Of a DNA stretch of 19,097 bases, positions 1-6,791 are shown one piece after another. Both the position numbers and the translations under genes were made by a program. The DNA is from a bacterium (GTDB lineage: Bacteria; UBA6262; WVXT01): NCBI GenBank assembly GCA_035530055.1, contig DATKVN010000034.1, forward strand, positions 1 through 19,097, read 5' to 3'. The notes beneath the pieces were generated by a model. It saw only the letters and a list, made by a program, of their open reading frames with translations, had not been told where the DNA came from and ran no database searches. Within the stretch, counting starts at the first letter, position 1. Each line of letters opens with the position of its first letter.

Positions 1-264
1 TCCAAGCTGAACCTCTATCTTCTCCTTGCTTGGCTCGGTCGTAAATATAGGTACGTTGCCAAATAGGTCTATTAATTCCAGCAAAGAACCGATATGGTCT
101 ATATGAGGATGACTGATAAGCACAAAATCTATACCCTCATCAATTAAATCAAATTGCGGCATAAACGGCTGCGTTTCCTTAATGCCCTGACCACAATCAA
201 GGATGAATCGCGTATAGCCTGCTTTAACATAGAGACAACTTCGTCCAGGACCTTCGACTCCGCC
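1..264 (-). other. Metallo-beta-lactamase domain (N-terminal part) within giant protein
   Basis: Residues about 1748-1835 read as the beginning of a metallo-beta-lactamase fold. A GGVEGPGRSCLYV strand-loop is followed by FILDCGQG and then SHPHIDHIGSL, the HxHxDH metal-binding motif with all histidines and the aspartate present. The GG.EGPGRS...LDCG pattern is closer to the RNase J/CPSF-type (beta-CASP) nuclease branch than to true lactamases. That subfamily assignment is inference, because the later metal ligands lie outside the window. Confidence 0.75.
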
Positions 265-3200
265 AAGAGGTATTACAACTACCTTTTCTGCGAATTTTCT
301 TCTTTCCTTTACATGCATATGTTTGGAAGCATTACGGCATTCTCTCCTTCGCTTATCTCTGTAAGCTTTCAATTTATCAAGCAATTCTTCCCTATAGTAT
401 CTCTTTTGCTCACTAGTGAGCCTCGTAGGAAGTTCTTGAAGGAATGGCTCTACAATCTCTTCCCATTCGGATGGAATCAAGTCCACTGATTTGTATAATG
501 TATGTCTCTCTCTGCCATGCCTTATTATCTTTTCCCTGACAAGTCCGAGGTAATGCAGTGTTCTCAAATCCGGTTTGATTGTATATTCTTCAGACCTGTT
601 GAGTATATCGGCAATCTCCTTAGCAGAGACAAACTTTCCCTTCTTTCGGAGCGTCTCAAAAACCCTATATAGATGCCCTTCATAACTATTAAATAACTTA
701 ATAGCTTTGCGACGTATTCTTTCGATTTTTCTTCTCTGCGTCCAGTGGGCTATGGATTCGTGCGAAACCAGTAGATATAGAATCTCGTCTCGCAAGAAAT
801 CGAAATGAAGGGAGAGATATTGCGTCCTTAGGAGATCTTCATCTTTCTCAAGTATGCGAGGAAAACCCTTACCTGTTAAGAGAACCTCCAATGCATGCAA
901 AAACTCCTTATACATACCTTCTTGTAGAAGTATATATACTATCTGCTCCTGAGTCTCTATTGGCCAGACTACTTTCTCATATCTTTGTATAAGTTTAATT
1001 GTCTTAATCTTCCTTCTATAAAACGTCTTAGCTCGCCACCTATTTCCAAGGCTTTCATATCTATGGCCTAATACACCATATGCACTGGCGAGTCTTATAT
1101 AATCACTTCTGAATTCTTCTCTTCTTGTCTCACCATCCCAATCTCTCCATTTTTCTTTTAATCTCTTTCTTAAAAGGTCGTTGGCTTTCTTTTCTCTCCT
1201 CAACGCAGGTTTTATCTCATTTTGCAATACTTCGATATCTTTTCTATCAAGCATTTCTAATCTTGCTTTCACTATATCAGGTGAACATATAGACCTCTCT
1301 TTTTCATCAACTGTTAGCCTTCTTTCCTCTTGCAATAGAGCATGCATTTCCTTAGGAGGTACCTTCTTTTGGCTCAGCAAATTATAGGTATCCAGAAAAC
1401 GCTGCTGTTGATTAAGCAATATTGCAAGAATTTCCATATCCTGGCGTCTATCTAGTCGGAGGTTGTCTAAGAACTTCATTGGCGTATATAGGACATTACG
1501 TCTTCTTCCAGGGGAGAAGGGCCTGAAGACATCTCTTTTTCTATCGGAATAAAGTAAGGATGTCTTCATATCAGTAAGACCAAGTATTGTTGTAACCTTT
1601 TCGAGTCCATCGGCTCGTTCGATGAATCCTTCTTCCCTCAAAATCTCTATGGCCTTTTTAATCTTCTCAATTCTTCTCTGATTTTTCTGATAATCGGGAT
1701 GGGCCGGTTCGATTACATCCGGTTTTTCTTCGTTCGGATTTGTGGAATATTTTGAACCTTCAGGCATCAGTAAGACTGCCTTCTTATAAGAACGGATAAT
1801 GCTATCTATTCTAAAGTGATAACTAAGGGCAACAAGGTCTTCTTTTATAGCGCTTAGATATCTCCATGCTACCACCCCTAGAATAGTAAATAGACCGACG
1901 ATTCCTGCTCCAACGACCCACCACGCCCCTTTTACTATGGCAAATGCTGTTACCACTGATATCGTAAAAGCCCCCAAAATGCCAATTAAATCAAGGTCAA
2001 TGGCAAAACCGCTTGGTTTTTGTAAATTATCCGGCAGATGAAAAATGGTCCTCACTAAGCCCACATTGACGGCAAAATGTGCCAGCGTTAGTCCAGCGAT
2101 AGCCAAAATGGTAACAGGGTGCATAAGGCCCAGGATGGGAATAAACGTTGCTACTCCATAGGTAACACCAGTTAATCCCAAAACAGTGGGTGAGAAGAAA
2201 TCTTTACGATTACCAAAAAGATGCGGTAACCAGAAACCTAACCCAATAATTAAGGGCATAAAGATTTGATAGCCCTCAGGGATGAACAGTGCTCCTAAAA
2301 AGAACACAAGAGGAGTCTCAAGCCAGGCAAAATAATGGATATAGGTTGGATTAGACCACCAGGCACCGCCGCCCTGCGGTTTGCCCTCCACGCGTTTTTG
2401 GTCGGCGGACTTGCGCTTGGTAATAGCTTCTCTATATTTTCCTATTTTAGTAAGTATTTCTTCAGGGCTTAACTGGTCAAATATTACCTGTCTGTTAAAA
2501 AGAATCTTATCTGCTTTGTCCTGTCCTATCATATTTCCTAATTTAGATTTTAACTGTGAAAAATTGTCCCAGCAAAATTCCCACTCTTTTCCATATTCTG
2601 CTGTCATTCTATCAATGTTTGCGCCTTGAGCTACTTTTTCTACTGTTTCTCTTGCTGCTTTTTTAAGAACTATTATGCTGTCTTCAATCTCTTCCGCCAG
2701 GTCTATTATTCGAGCCCTTATCTGCTCTTCAGATACCGGTTCCGGTTCGAATTTCATTGAGCGTGTCTTGCTTATCGGGACATGTGTTTTTCTTGTTGTT
2801 CTTGCTGTGGGTAGAGGTTTTTTTTGCTTCCGACCCAGTTGTGCTGTTTTCTTTTTCTTCTTGGAAGTGATTCCCAGCCAGTCTCCAATATTATGCCTGT
2901 AATGAAAAATGAGACTAAAAACGGAAATTCCTAATGTTATGACTACAGTCCACCGGTTGAATAATCTTGCCTGTTGCATAACCGGTGGCTTTTCCTTAAC
3001 AGCCCCTGAACCTGTCATAAAAATATTGATATATCGCGCAAGAATAAGTGATAAGATAATGCTTGCAGCAGCATCCACTGCAAGTTTCCTGAATGTGGGA
3101 GATGTCAATCCGGCTTGGGGTTGGACGCCGAATGTCGCTTTTATGTTTTCTTTATCGGCATCTGACAGGTTCCAGAGTTTTTGTAGTTTGCTGCAAACGA

Positions 3201-5505
3201 CCTGGCCAACCTCCTGGGTATTATCAAAGGAACCCGAACGGATAAATTCTTTGCATTTATTTTTGCCATAAATAACTTCAAATTTCTTCCGGACTGTATT
3301 ATATTGAAAGACGAAGGGCAGAGCACTATTGTTCCTTCCCGCGGCAACTCCTAAAGCAAATGCGTCTTTCCCACTCGTCAACACTTCAGGCAAAAAGTCC
3401 ATATCCTCTATTACTTCCCTGGCACCGAGTTCATCTTTCCAATTCTTTAGTTCAGCGAATGCCTCTTTTAGCTCCGCTGGAGGAAACTGAGAATAGAGGA
3501 TTAAAGTCCTGCCACAAAGATGAATCGCAAAGACTGTCCGGGATGCTTGGCTTCCTAATAGAAGCGTTGGCCTTAATGCCCCTACAATCCCTGCTATTGC
3601 TCTCTCAAAGTCTGTCCTCTTCTTCCGGGGAGAAATTTCAATGTCGGAAGAATAATCCTCTCCCAGCCGCGGAGTTACCACTACATAGGATGTATTCCTT
3701 TCTCGCAGAAGTTCTGTAATCCCTGGCGTATGGAAACCTCCGGCAATGAGAACGGCAACTGTCACTCCTTCTTTTTCCATTTGGGAGATGGTGTTATCCA
3801 CTAAAGCCTGGTTTCTCTTTAAAGCAATCTTATAGAACTCTTCAAATTTTGATAGATTGGCCGTTATTTCGGGCGCCATAAATGTCGCCCCTACATCATT
3901 TACTGTAGGGGACGGACTCTGTGCCGTCCCTAATGGGTGGCCACGGAGTGCCACCCCTACATTCCCGCTTTCCTTTGTTCGGCCACGGAGTGCCACCCCT
4001 ACTGGGCGACCACGGAGTGTCGCCCCTACGTTATGTCTGGTAATGAAATCGGAGAACATCCCTGGAGTTATTTCATTGTGGTGTTTGTAATAATAAGCGA
4101 GGTCTTCATTGGAAACCTTGAGACTCACCAGGTCCTCTAGAACACCAAGCATCCTGGAAAGTTTTACTAATTCCCTCTCCTCTTCTCTCTCGCATAGTCT
4201 CAGTTTAACTTCTTCCTCCAACTCACTAATCTCTGAGAATAGCTTATTCTGGTCTATCCTGTCGTAGAGTTTGTTGTACCTGATATACAAGTTGAGATTG
4301 GGATACTCATTCTTTCCTTCCTTAGAAGTCACAAGCTCGGTCAGTATTCTGGGGTCTTGTGACCTCACTCCCTTACCCATCCTGGAAGAGAGAGACTGGA
4401 GATAAGTATAGTATTCAGCCGATGTTACCTTCCCTAATCTATAGTCAAGGCTCATAACCAGAAGGTCGGATAGTTCATCGTTAGTTAACTTCTTGCTCAG
4501 CTCTTTTATGTATTCTGACCTCTCGGAATCTACTCTGGAGAAGTCTATCTTTTCCTCAAGTTTAGATGTCTCGACAAACAATTCGAAATTGGGATATTTT
4601 GCCGTTGGGCGACCACGGAGTGTCGCCCCTACATTTCCCTGTGAAAAACCATAAAGGTACTGGCAGTATTGACTGAGGGATATTTTCTTTTTCTGGTAGG
4701 ATTCTATCTTTGATTCTAAATCTTTTAATCTCTTGTTATACAGGCGGGCTTTAAGTGGGTTAATCTCTTCCTGAACTTTCCGGAAGTAATTCCTCAACCT
4801 TTCTCCTGAATATATGCCTTCGTCAAAGGCTTTCAGGTTCTTTTCATATGCCCGTTTGTCCTCCACTCCATAAATGTTTACAACTGGCGCCTTTTTATCT
4901 CCAGTTATGGCAAAATATTCCTCTCCGGTAATCTTTCCTTCCTTAAGAAATTCGCTGGCTACTTCCTCCTTTATCTTTTTTTCAGGGAAAGTGGAGAGAA
5001 GTGTGGTATCCACAAGACCCGAGGAACCTTCAACACATATCAAAAGAGGCAGAGTAGACTCTTTAGCTACACCCTTCTGGAGATACTTCAGGATGTTGGC
5101 GCTGTTTAGCTGGGCTTCAGGACTGGAATGGGCATCCTGGATGTGGATAATCAGTCTATTTCCCATCCCTTGGGGCTTATCGCTTGACCCTTGCGTATGG
5201 ACTTCTTTTACTGTGCCATATTCGGAAGGAACGGTGAATAGATTTTGAGGAGTGATAAGTGAGGATACTTCACCTGCTACGTCTTTCTCTTCGAGCTTCT
5301 TTCCTAAATCTTTTCGTTTATCTGATGGGTGAGGTTTTTCCTGGGTAGCAAGTAGCTTCTGCCTGGCTTTACGCCTCTCTCTCCAGAAACTTCTATCCGG
5401 CACAGAAGCTCCCACTACCTGGGTGAAGAAAAATACGCTGCTTACAACAAGCGCCAGGACTCTAAGCCATATTTTATTTGCCTTGCTACACCACCAACTA
5501 ACCAT
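1..5505 (-). CDS. Giant multidomain membrane protein, 5' part (3' end outside window)
   Basis: The reading frame runs without a stop from ATG at 5505 to base 1, giving 1,835 codons, so the gene continues beyond the window. The start is supported by an AGGGGAG element at 5509-5515. Residues about 11-33 form a hydrophobic signal or anchor segment, so the following domain should lie outside the cytoplasm. Residues 121-126 read HIQDAH and 589-592 GGFH, bracketing a domain that I associate with large Omnitrophota proteins and, weakly, with TraB/ChaN-like folds. Membrane segments follow at about 812-832 and 852-867, then a Lys/Arg-rich stretch near 879-910. A multi-helix membrane region (about 1055-1215) carries FWLPH (1091-1095) and HFAVN (1143-1147), resembling CPBP intramembrane proteases. 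A TPR-like helical stretch lies near 1456-1500 and a winged-helix-like segment near 1616-1655. The visible end is a metallo-beta-lactamase fold with HPHIDH at 1799-1804. Overall function is unknown. Hairpin repeats are translated in frame at residues 292-300 and 493-545. Confidence 0.85.
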   Translation of the reverse strand, partial: MVSWWCSKANKIWLRVLALVVSSVFFFTQVVGASVPDRSFWRERRKARQKLLATQEKPHPSDKRKDLGKKLEEKDVAGEVSSLITPQNLFTVPSEYGTVKEVHTQGSSDKPQGMGNRLIIHIQDAHSSPEAQLNSANILKYLQKGVAKESTLPLLICVEGSSGLVDTTLLSTFPEKKIKEEVASEFLKEGKITGEEYFAITGDKKAPVVNIYGVEDKRAYEKNLKAFDEGIYSGERLRNYFRKVQEEINPLKARLYNKRLKDLESKIESYQKKKISLSQYCQYLYGFSQGNVGATLRGRPTAKYPNFELFVETSKLEEKIDFSRVDSERSEYIKELSKKLTNDELSDLLVMSLDYRLGKVTSAEYYTYLQSLSSRMGKGVRSQDPRILTELVTSKEGKNEYPNLNLYIRYNKLYDRIDQNKLFSEISELEEEVKLRLCEREEERELVKLSRMLGVLEDLVSLKVSNEDLAYYYKHHNEITPGMFSDFITRHNVGATLRGRPVGVALRGRTKESGNVGVALRGHPLGTAQSPSPTVNDVGATFMAPEITANLSKFEEFYKIALKRNQALVDNTISQMEKEGVTVAVLIAGGFHTPGITELLRERNTSYVVVTPRLGEDYSSDIEISPRKKRTDFERAIAGIVGALRPTLLLGSQASRTVFAIHLCGRTLILYSQFPPAELKEAFAELKNWKDELGAREVIEDMDFLPEVLTSGKDAFALGVAAGRNNSALPFVFQYNTVRKKFEVIYGKNKCKEFIRSGSFDNTQEVGQVVCSKLQKLWNLSDADKENIKATFGVQPQAGLTSPTFRKLAVDAAASIILSLILARYINIFMTGSGAVKEKPPVMQQARLFNRWTVVITLGISVFSLIFHYRHNIGDWLGITSKKKKKTAQLGRKQKKPLPTARTTRKTHVPISKTRSMKFEPEPVSEEQIRARIIDLAEEIEDSIIVLKKAARETVEKVAQGANIDRMTAEYGKEWEFCWDNFSQLKSKLGNMIGQDKADKILFNRQVIFDQLSPEEILTKIGKYREAITKRKSADQKRVEGKPQGGGAWWSNPTYIHYFAWLETPLVFFLGALFIPEGYQIFMPLIIGLGFWLPHLFGNRKDFFSPTVLGLTGVTYGVATFIPILGLMHPVTILAIAGLTLAHFAVNVGLVRTIFHLPDNLQKPSGFAIDLDLIGILGAFTISVVTAFAIVKGAWWVVGAGIVGLFTILGVVAWRYLSAIKEDLVALSYHFRIDSIIRSYKKAVLLMPEGSKYSTNPNEEKPDVIEPAHPDYQKNQRRIEKIKKAIEILREEGFIERADGLEKVTTILGLTDMKTSLLYSDRKRDVFRPFSPGRRRNVLYTPMKFLDNLRLDRRQDMEILAILLNQQQRFLDTYNLLSQKKVPPKEMHALLQEERRLTVDEKERSICSPDIVKARLEMLDRKDIEVLQNEIKPALRREKKANDLLRKRLKEKWRDWDGETRREEFRSDYIRLASAYGVLGHRYESLGNRWRAKTFYRRKIKTIKLIQRYEKVVWPIETQEQIVYILLQEGMYKEFLHALEVLLTGKGFPRILEKDEDLLRTQYLSLHFDFLRDEILYLLVSHESIAHWTQRRKIERIRRKAIKLFNSYEGHLYRVFETLRKKGKFVSAKEIADILNRSEEYTIKPDLRTLHYLGLVREKIIRHGRERHTLYKSVDLIPSEWEEIVEPFLQELPTRLTSEQKRYYREELLDKLKAYRDKRRRECRNASKHMHVKERRKFAEKVVVIPLGGVEGPGRSCLYVKAGYTRFILDCGQGIKETQPFMPQFDLIDEGIDFVLISHPHIDHIGSLLELIDLFGNVPIFTTEPSKEKIEVQLG
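1860..2343 (-). other. CPBP-like intramembrane protease region, first motif altered
   Basis: Residues about 1055-1215 form several hydrophobic helices. They contain LETPLVF near 1062-1068, FWLPH at 1091-1095 and HFAVN at 1143-1147. The CPBP (CAAX protease and bacteriocin-processing) family has the ordered motifs EExxxR, FxxxH and HxxxN. The second and third are intact here, whereas the first reads ETPLVF, with one Glu kept and the Arg lost. The family match is inference from motif order. Catalytic activity is doubtful given the altered first motif. Confidence 0.45.
3871..4029 (-). repeat. Five tandem hairpin-repeat units inserted in frame in a giant gene
   Basis: Five short palindromic units follow one another: 4004-4029, 3980-4002, 3935-3960, 3905-3930 and 3871-3894. 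Read on the minus strand, four begin GTAGGGG(C/T)G and form short hairpins; the unit at 3905-3930 lies in the opposite orientation. They are translated in the giant gene's frame as VGATLRGRP, VGVALRGR, VGVALRGHP, GTAQSPSPTV and VGATFMAPE (residues 493-545), with no stop or frameshift. Near-identical units occur outside genes at 7232-7285 and 7574-7599, so this is an interspersed repeat family that has entered coding sequence. Confidence 0.9.
4607..4632 (-). repeat. Single in-frame copy of the VGATLRGRP hairpin repeat
   Basis: This 26-bp unit is identical to the one at 4004-4029 and to the intergenic units at 7260-7285 and 7574-7599. It is translated as VGATLRGRP (residues 292-300), between YGFSQGN and TAKYPNF, without disturbing the frame. 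It has the family's GTAGGGGCGAC edge and an internal GGGCGAC...GTCGCCC palindrome. Confidence 0.9.
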
Positions 5506-5515
5506 CTTCTCCCCT
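5347..5515 (-). repeat. Inner copy of 169-bp direct repeat (start of giant gene)
   Basis: This stretch carries the ribosome-binding region and first ~53 codons of the giant gene. It is nearly identical to 6472-6640 at an offset of 1,125 bp. Differences cluster at codons 2-3 (MVSWW against MVAWW), plus one silent change at 5408/6533 and scattered changes at the distal end. The repeat ends at 5515, where the hairpin array at 5516 begins. Confidence 0.95.
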
Positions 5516-5583
5516 GTAAAGCTTTCGCTTTACACTCCTGGAGTGTCAAACGAAAGTTTGACCAAGTAAAGCTCTCGCTTTAT
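5516..5583. repeat. Three tetraloop hairpins upstream of the giant gene start
   Basis: Three 18-nt hairpins each have a 7-bp stem and a 4-base loop: GTAAAGC/GCTTTAC at 5516-5533, GTCAAAC/GTTTGAC at 5545-5562 (GAAA loop) and GTAAAGC/GCTTTAT at 5566-5583. A CACTCC/GGAGTG palindrome sits between the first two. On the minus strand they lie in the 5' leader of the giant gene, directly before its ribosome-binding site. They begin exactly where the 169-bp direct repeat ends. No T tract follows them, so they do not look like terminators. Confidence 0.8.
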
Positions 5584-5611
5584 ACTCCAAAGCAAAAGAG
5601 CTCCCAAGTTC

Positions 5612-5639
5612 TTGACACTAACGAATAAATTTGTAATCT
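5612..5639 (+). promoter_or_regulatory. Possible upstream promoter for the toxin-antitoxin operon
   Basis: TTGACA at 5612-5617 is followed after 16 bases by TAATCT at 5634-5639. The -35 is perfect and the -10 weak. It overlaps the start of the better candidate just downstream. Confidence 0.3.
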
Positions 5640-5667
5640 TGACATTCCTGACTAAAAATGATATGTT
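5639..5667 (+). promoter_or_regulatory. Likely promoter of the toxin-antitoxin operon
   Basis: A perfect -35 hexamer TTGACA at 5639-5644 is separated by 17 bases from TATGTT at 5662-5667 (four of six matches to TATAAT). It points toward the antitoxin gene and leaves a leader of about 95 nt. A short palindrome, GGCAAGGAATGCC at 5678-5690, lies in that leader and could be an operator; this is inference. Confidence 0.5.
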
Positions 5668-5757
5668 TATACAGCTTGGCAAGGAATGCCTCGTGAGTAG
5701 GCAATCAGAAAAATGCGTGAAATTAGACGAGGCTCTCCTTAACAAAATCGTATGAAG

Positions 5758-5764
5758 AAGGAGG
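5758..5764 (+). promoter_or_regulatory. Ribosome-binding site deciding the antitoxin start
   Basis: AAGGAGG lies 5 bases before the ATG at 5770. It falls inside the first codons that would be used if translation began at the in-frame ATG at 5752, so 5770 is the better start. Confidence 0.75.
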
Positions 5765-5769
5765 CAATT

Positions 5770-6015
5770 ATGAACAAAATTACGGTAGAAATTAATCCCC
5801 AGGAAGTTAAAAGAGCTATTTCTAAACTTCCTCCCAAAGAAAGAGTTAAATTTCTGGAAGAGCTTGAAGAGAAACTTTTTCCTTATAGGTTCCGACAAAT
5901 TATCTCTATCCTGCGCTCTAAAGCAAAAAAACCCGTTTCTCTTAAGAAGGTCACCCAAATCTGTAAGAAAGTAAGAAAGAAACTCTATGAAGAAGAAACT
6001 AAAGGTAGTAATTGA
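5770..6015 (+). CDS. Probable antitoxin of a PIN-domain toxin-antitoxin pair
   Basis: An 81-residue Lys/Glu-rich protein. Its N-terminus (MNKITVEINPQEV) could be a short strand. The motif ISKLPPKERVKFLEELEEKL begins an amphipathic helix, and the C-terminal half is strongly basic (SLKKVTQICKKVRKKLYEE). Its 3' end overlaps the PIN toxin start by 29 nt, so the two should be co-translated, as is usual for antitoxin-toxin operons. I do not recognise a named DNA-binding fold, and the antitoxin call rests mainly on size, order and overlap. The known role would be to bind the toxin and repress the operon. The AT-rich codon use differs from the flanking minus-strand genes, consistent with transfer. 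Confidence 0.7.
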   Translation: MNKITVEINPQEVKRAISKLPPKERVKFLEELEEKLFPYRFRQIISILRSKAKKPVSLKKVTQICKKVRKKLYEEETKGSN

Positions 6016-6403
6016 CACCAACATATTCATTTCTTCCTTATTAGGGGGAAGAACGGTCAAGTCTATATCCCAGTATTTTGAAGAGAGAAAGTTTGTATTA
6101 ATATTATCGGAATTTATTATCAAAGAAATTAAAGAAGTATTAACCAGCAAAGAACTGGGTAACATCTCAATCAGAGACGTAGAAGACTTATTTAAAACTA
6201 TTGATATAAACGCTGAATTTGTAAAACCATCAATAAAAGTAGATATCTGCCGTGACTTAGAAGATAATAAGATTTTAGAAACTGCTCTTGAGGGCAAAGC
6301 CGACTTTATAGTATCGGGAGATAAAGATTTACTTTCTCTTAAATCGTTCCACAAAATTCCTATAGTTTCCTTTAAAGAATTTCTGAAGTGTTTAAAGAAA
6401 TAA
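5987..6403 (+). CDS. PIN-domain toxin ribonuclease (VapC-like, COG1569 type)
   Basis: A 138-residue single-domain PIN protein. The conserved acidic residues are visible: D10 in VVIDTNIFIS, E47 in IIKEIKEVL, D90/D93 in CRDLEDNKILETA, and D112/D114 in IVSGDKDLL. PIN toxins use this acidic cluster to hold Mg2+ or Mn2+ and cleave RNA, often tRNA or rRNA. The DTNIFISSLL...SGDKDLL pattern fits the 'putative toxin-antitoxin system toxin component, PIN family' group better than classical VapC. The start lies inside the end of the antitoxin gene (29-nt overlap), which implies translational coupling; no strong ribosome-binding site of its own is seen. The pair lies between two copies of the 5' end of a giant gene and points against it. 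All catalytic residues are present, so the toxin is probably active. Confidence 0.88.
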   Translation: MKKKLKVVIDTNIFISSLLGGRTVKSISQYFEERKFVLILSEFIIKEIKEVLTSKELGNISIRDVEDLFKTIDINAEFVKPSIKVDICRDLEDNKILETALEGKADFIVSGDKDLLSLKSFHKIPIVSFKEFLKCLKK

Positions 6404-6471
6404 ACAAAACTATTCTTCCTCCCAAGCGAGGCTGAAGTTTGGTTGGAGGAGACCTTTTCTGCTTCCCGGGA
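6404..6471. other. Short spacer with a weak inverted repeat after the toxin gene
   Basis: TCCTCCCAA (from about 6417) and TTGGAGGA (near 6444-6451) form an imperfect hairpin past the toxin stop, followed by a short pyrimidine run (CCTTTTC). It could be a weak terminator for the toxin-antitoxin transcript. The T tract is poor and I see no gene here. Confidence 0.25.
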
Positions 6472-6630
6472 AGCGAGGAGTTTCTGCCTGGCTTTACGCC
6501 TCTCTCTCCAGAAACTTCTATCCGGCACAGACGCTCCCACTACCTGGGTGAAGAAAAATACGCTGCTTACAACAAGCGCCAGGACTCTAAGCCATATTTT
6601 ATTTGCCTTGCTACACCACCAGGCTACCAT
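6472..6630 (-). pseudogene. Orphan duplicate of the giant gene's first ~53 codons
   Basis: From ATG at 6630 this encodes MVAWWCSKANKIWLRVLALV and onward to SFWRERRKARQKLLA, the same leader as the giant protein starting at 5505 apart from residue 3. The ribosome-binding region (AGGAG, 5 bases before the ATG) is duplicated too. Homology stops near 6472, 69 bp from the toxin stop. The frame stays open to 5530, but only because it reads through the opposite strand of both toxin-antitoxin genes, and that stretch has no credible protein character. It is best read as a severed gene start. It could still be expressed as a secreted or membrane leader fused to an antisense product, but I see no support for function. 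Confidence 0.75.
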
Positions 6631-6640
6631 CTTCTCTCCT
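6472..6640 (-). repeat. Outer copy of 169-bp direct repeat
   Basis: Partner of 5347-5515. The two copies bracket 956 bp containing the hairpin array, the promoters and the complete toxin-antitoxin operon. Recombination between them would remove the module and leave a single intact start for the giant gene. Confidence 0.95.
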
Positions 6641-6673
6641 CATCACGAATTCCCATTGAGAATGTTTTGTAGC

Positions 6674-6718
6674 AGCAAAGCGCAAGCTTTGCTTTCTTTC
6701 AGCAGAGCTTCGCTCTGC
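6674..6718. repeat. Two palindromic hairpins between response regulator and gene fragment
   Basis: AGCAAAGC/GCTTTGCT with a GCAA loop (6674-6693) and GCAGAGC/GCTCTGC with a TTC loop (6702-6718). The second is a variant of the hairpin found at 7289-7306 and 7603-7620, and is likewise followed by AGCTAC. No T tract follows on the minus strand, so read-through from the response regulator toward the giant gene is plausible. Confidence 0.75.
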
Positions 6719-6767
6719 AGCTACATTCTCCCGCTATCGCTTTGTAGCTACATCCTCTCGTTATCGC
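6719..6767. repeat. Two-unit direct tandem repeat, period 27 bp
   Basis: The 22-bp units at 6719-6740 and 6746-6767 both begin AGCTACAT and end TATCGC, differ at three positions, and are separated by TTTGT. Confidence 0.7.
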
Positions 6768-6791
6768 TATGCGGTTCCCGTTAGACCCCCT

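Noticed and set aside
3871-4029. CRISPR array
   Set aside because: Units are palindromic, directly adjacent or with tiny unequal gaps, vary in sequence and orientation, and lie in frame in a gene. There are no uniform unique spacers and no cas genes.
3857-4140. Plus-strand ORFs rich in ATECHPY-type repeats
   Set aside because: These are the complementary reading of the hairpin repeats inside the minus-strand giant gene, with no ribosome-binding site.
5752-5769. Antitoxin start at the upstream ATG (5752)
   Set aside because: The AAGGAGG ribosome-binding site at 5758-5764 would lie inside the coding region; the ATG at 5770 has proper spacing.
5530-6630. 366-codon minus-strand frame as a genuine protein-coding gene
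   Set aside because: Only its first ~53 codons have homology (to the giant gene start at 5505). The rest is the complement of the PIN toxin and antitoxin genes and has low-complexity, Phe/Ser/Leu-rich composition. Annotated as a gene-start fragment instead.
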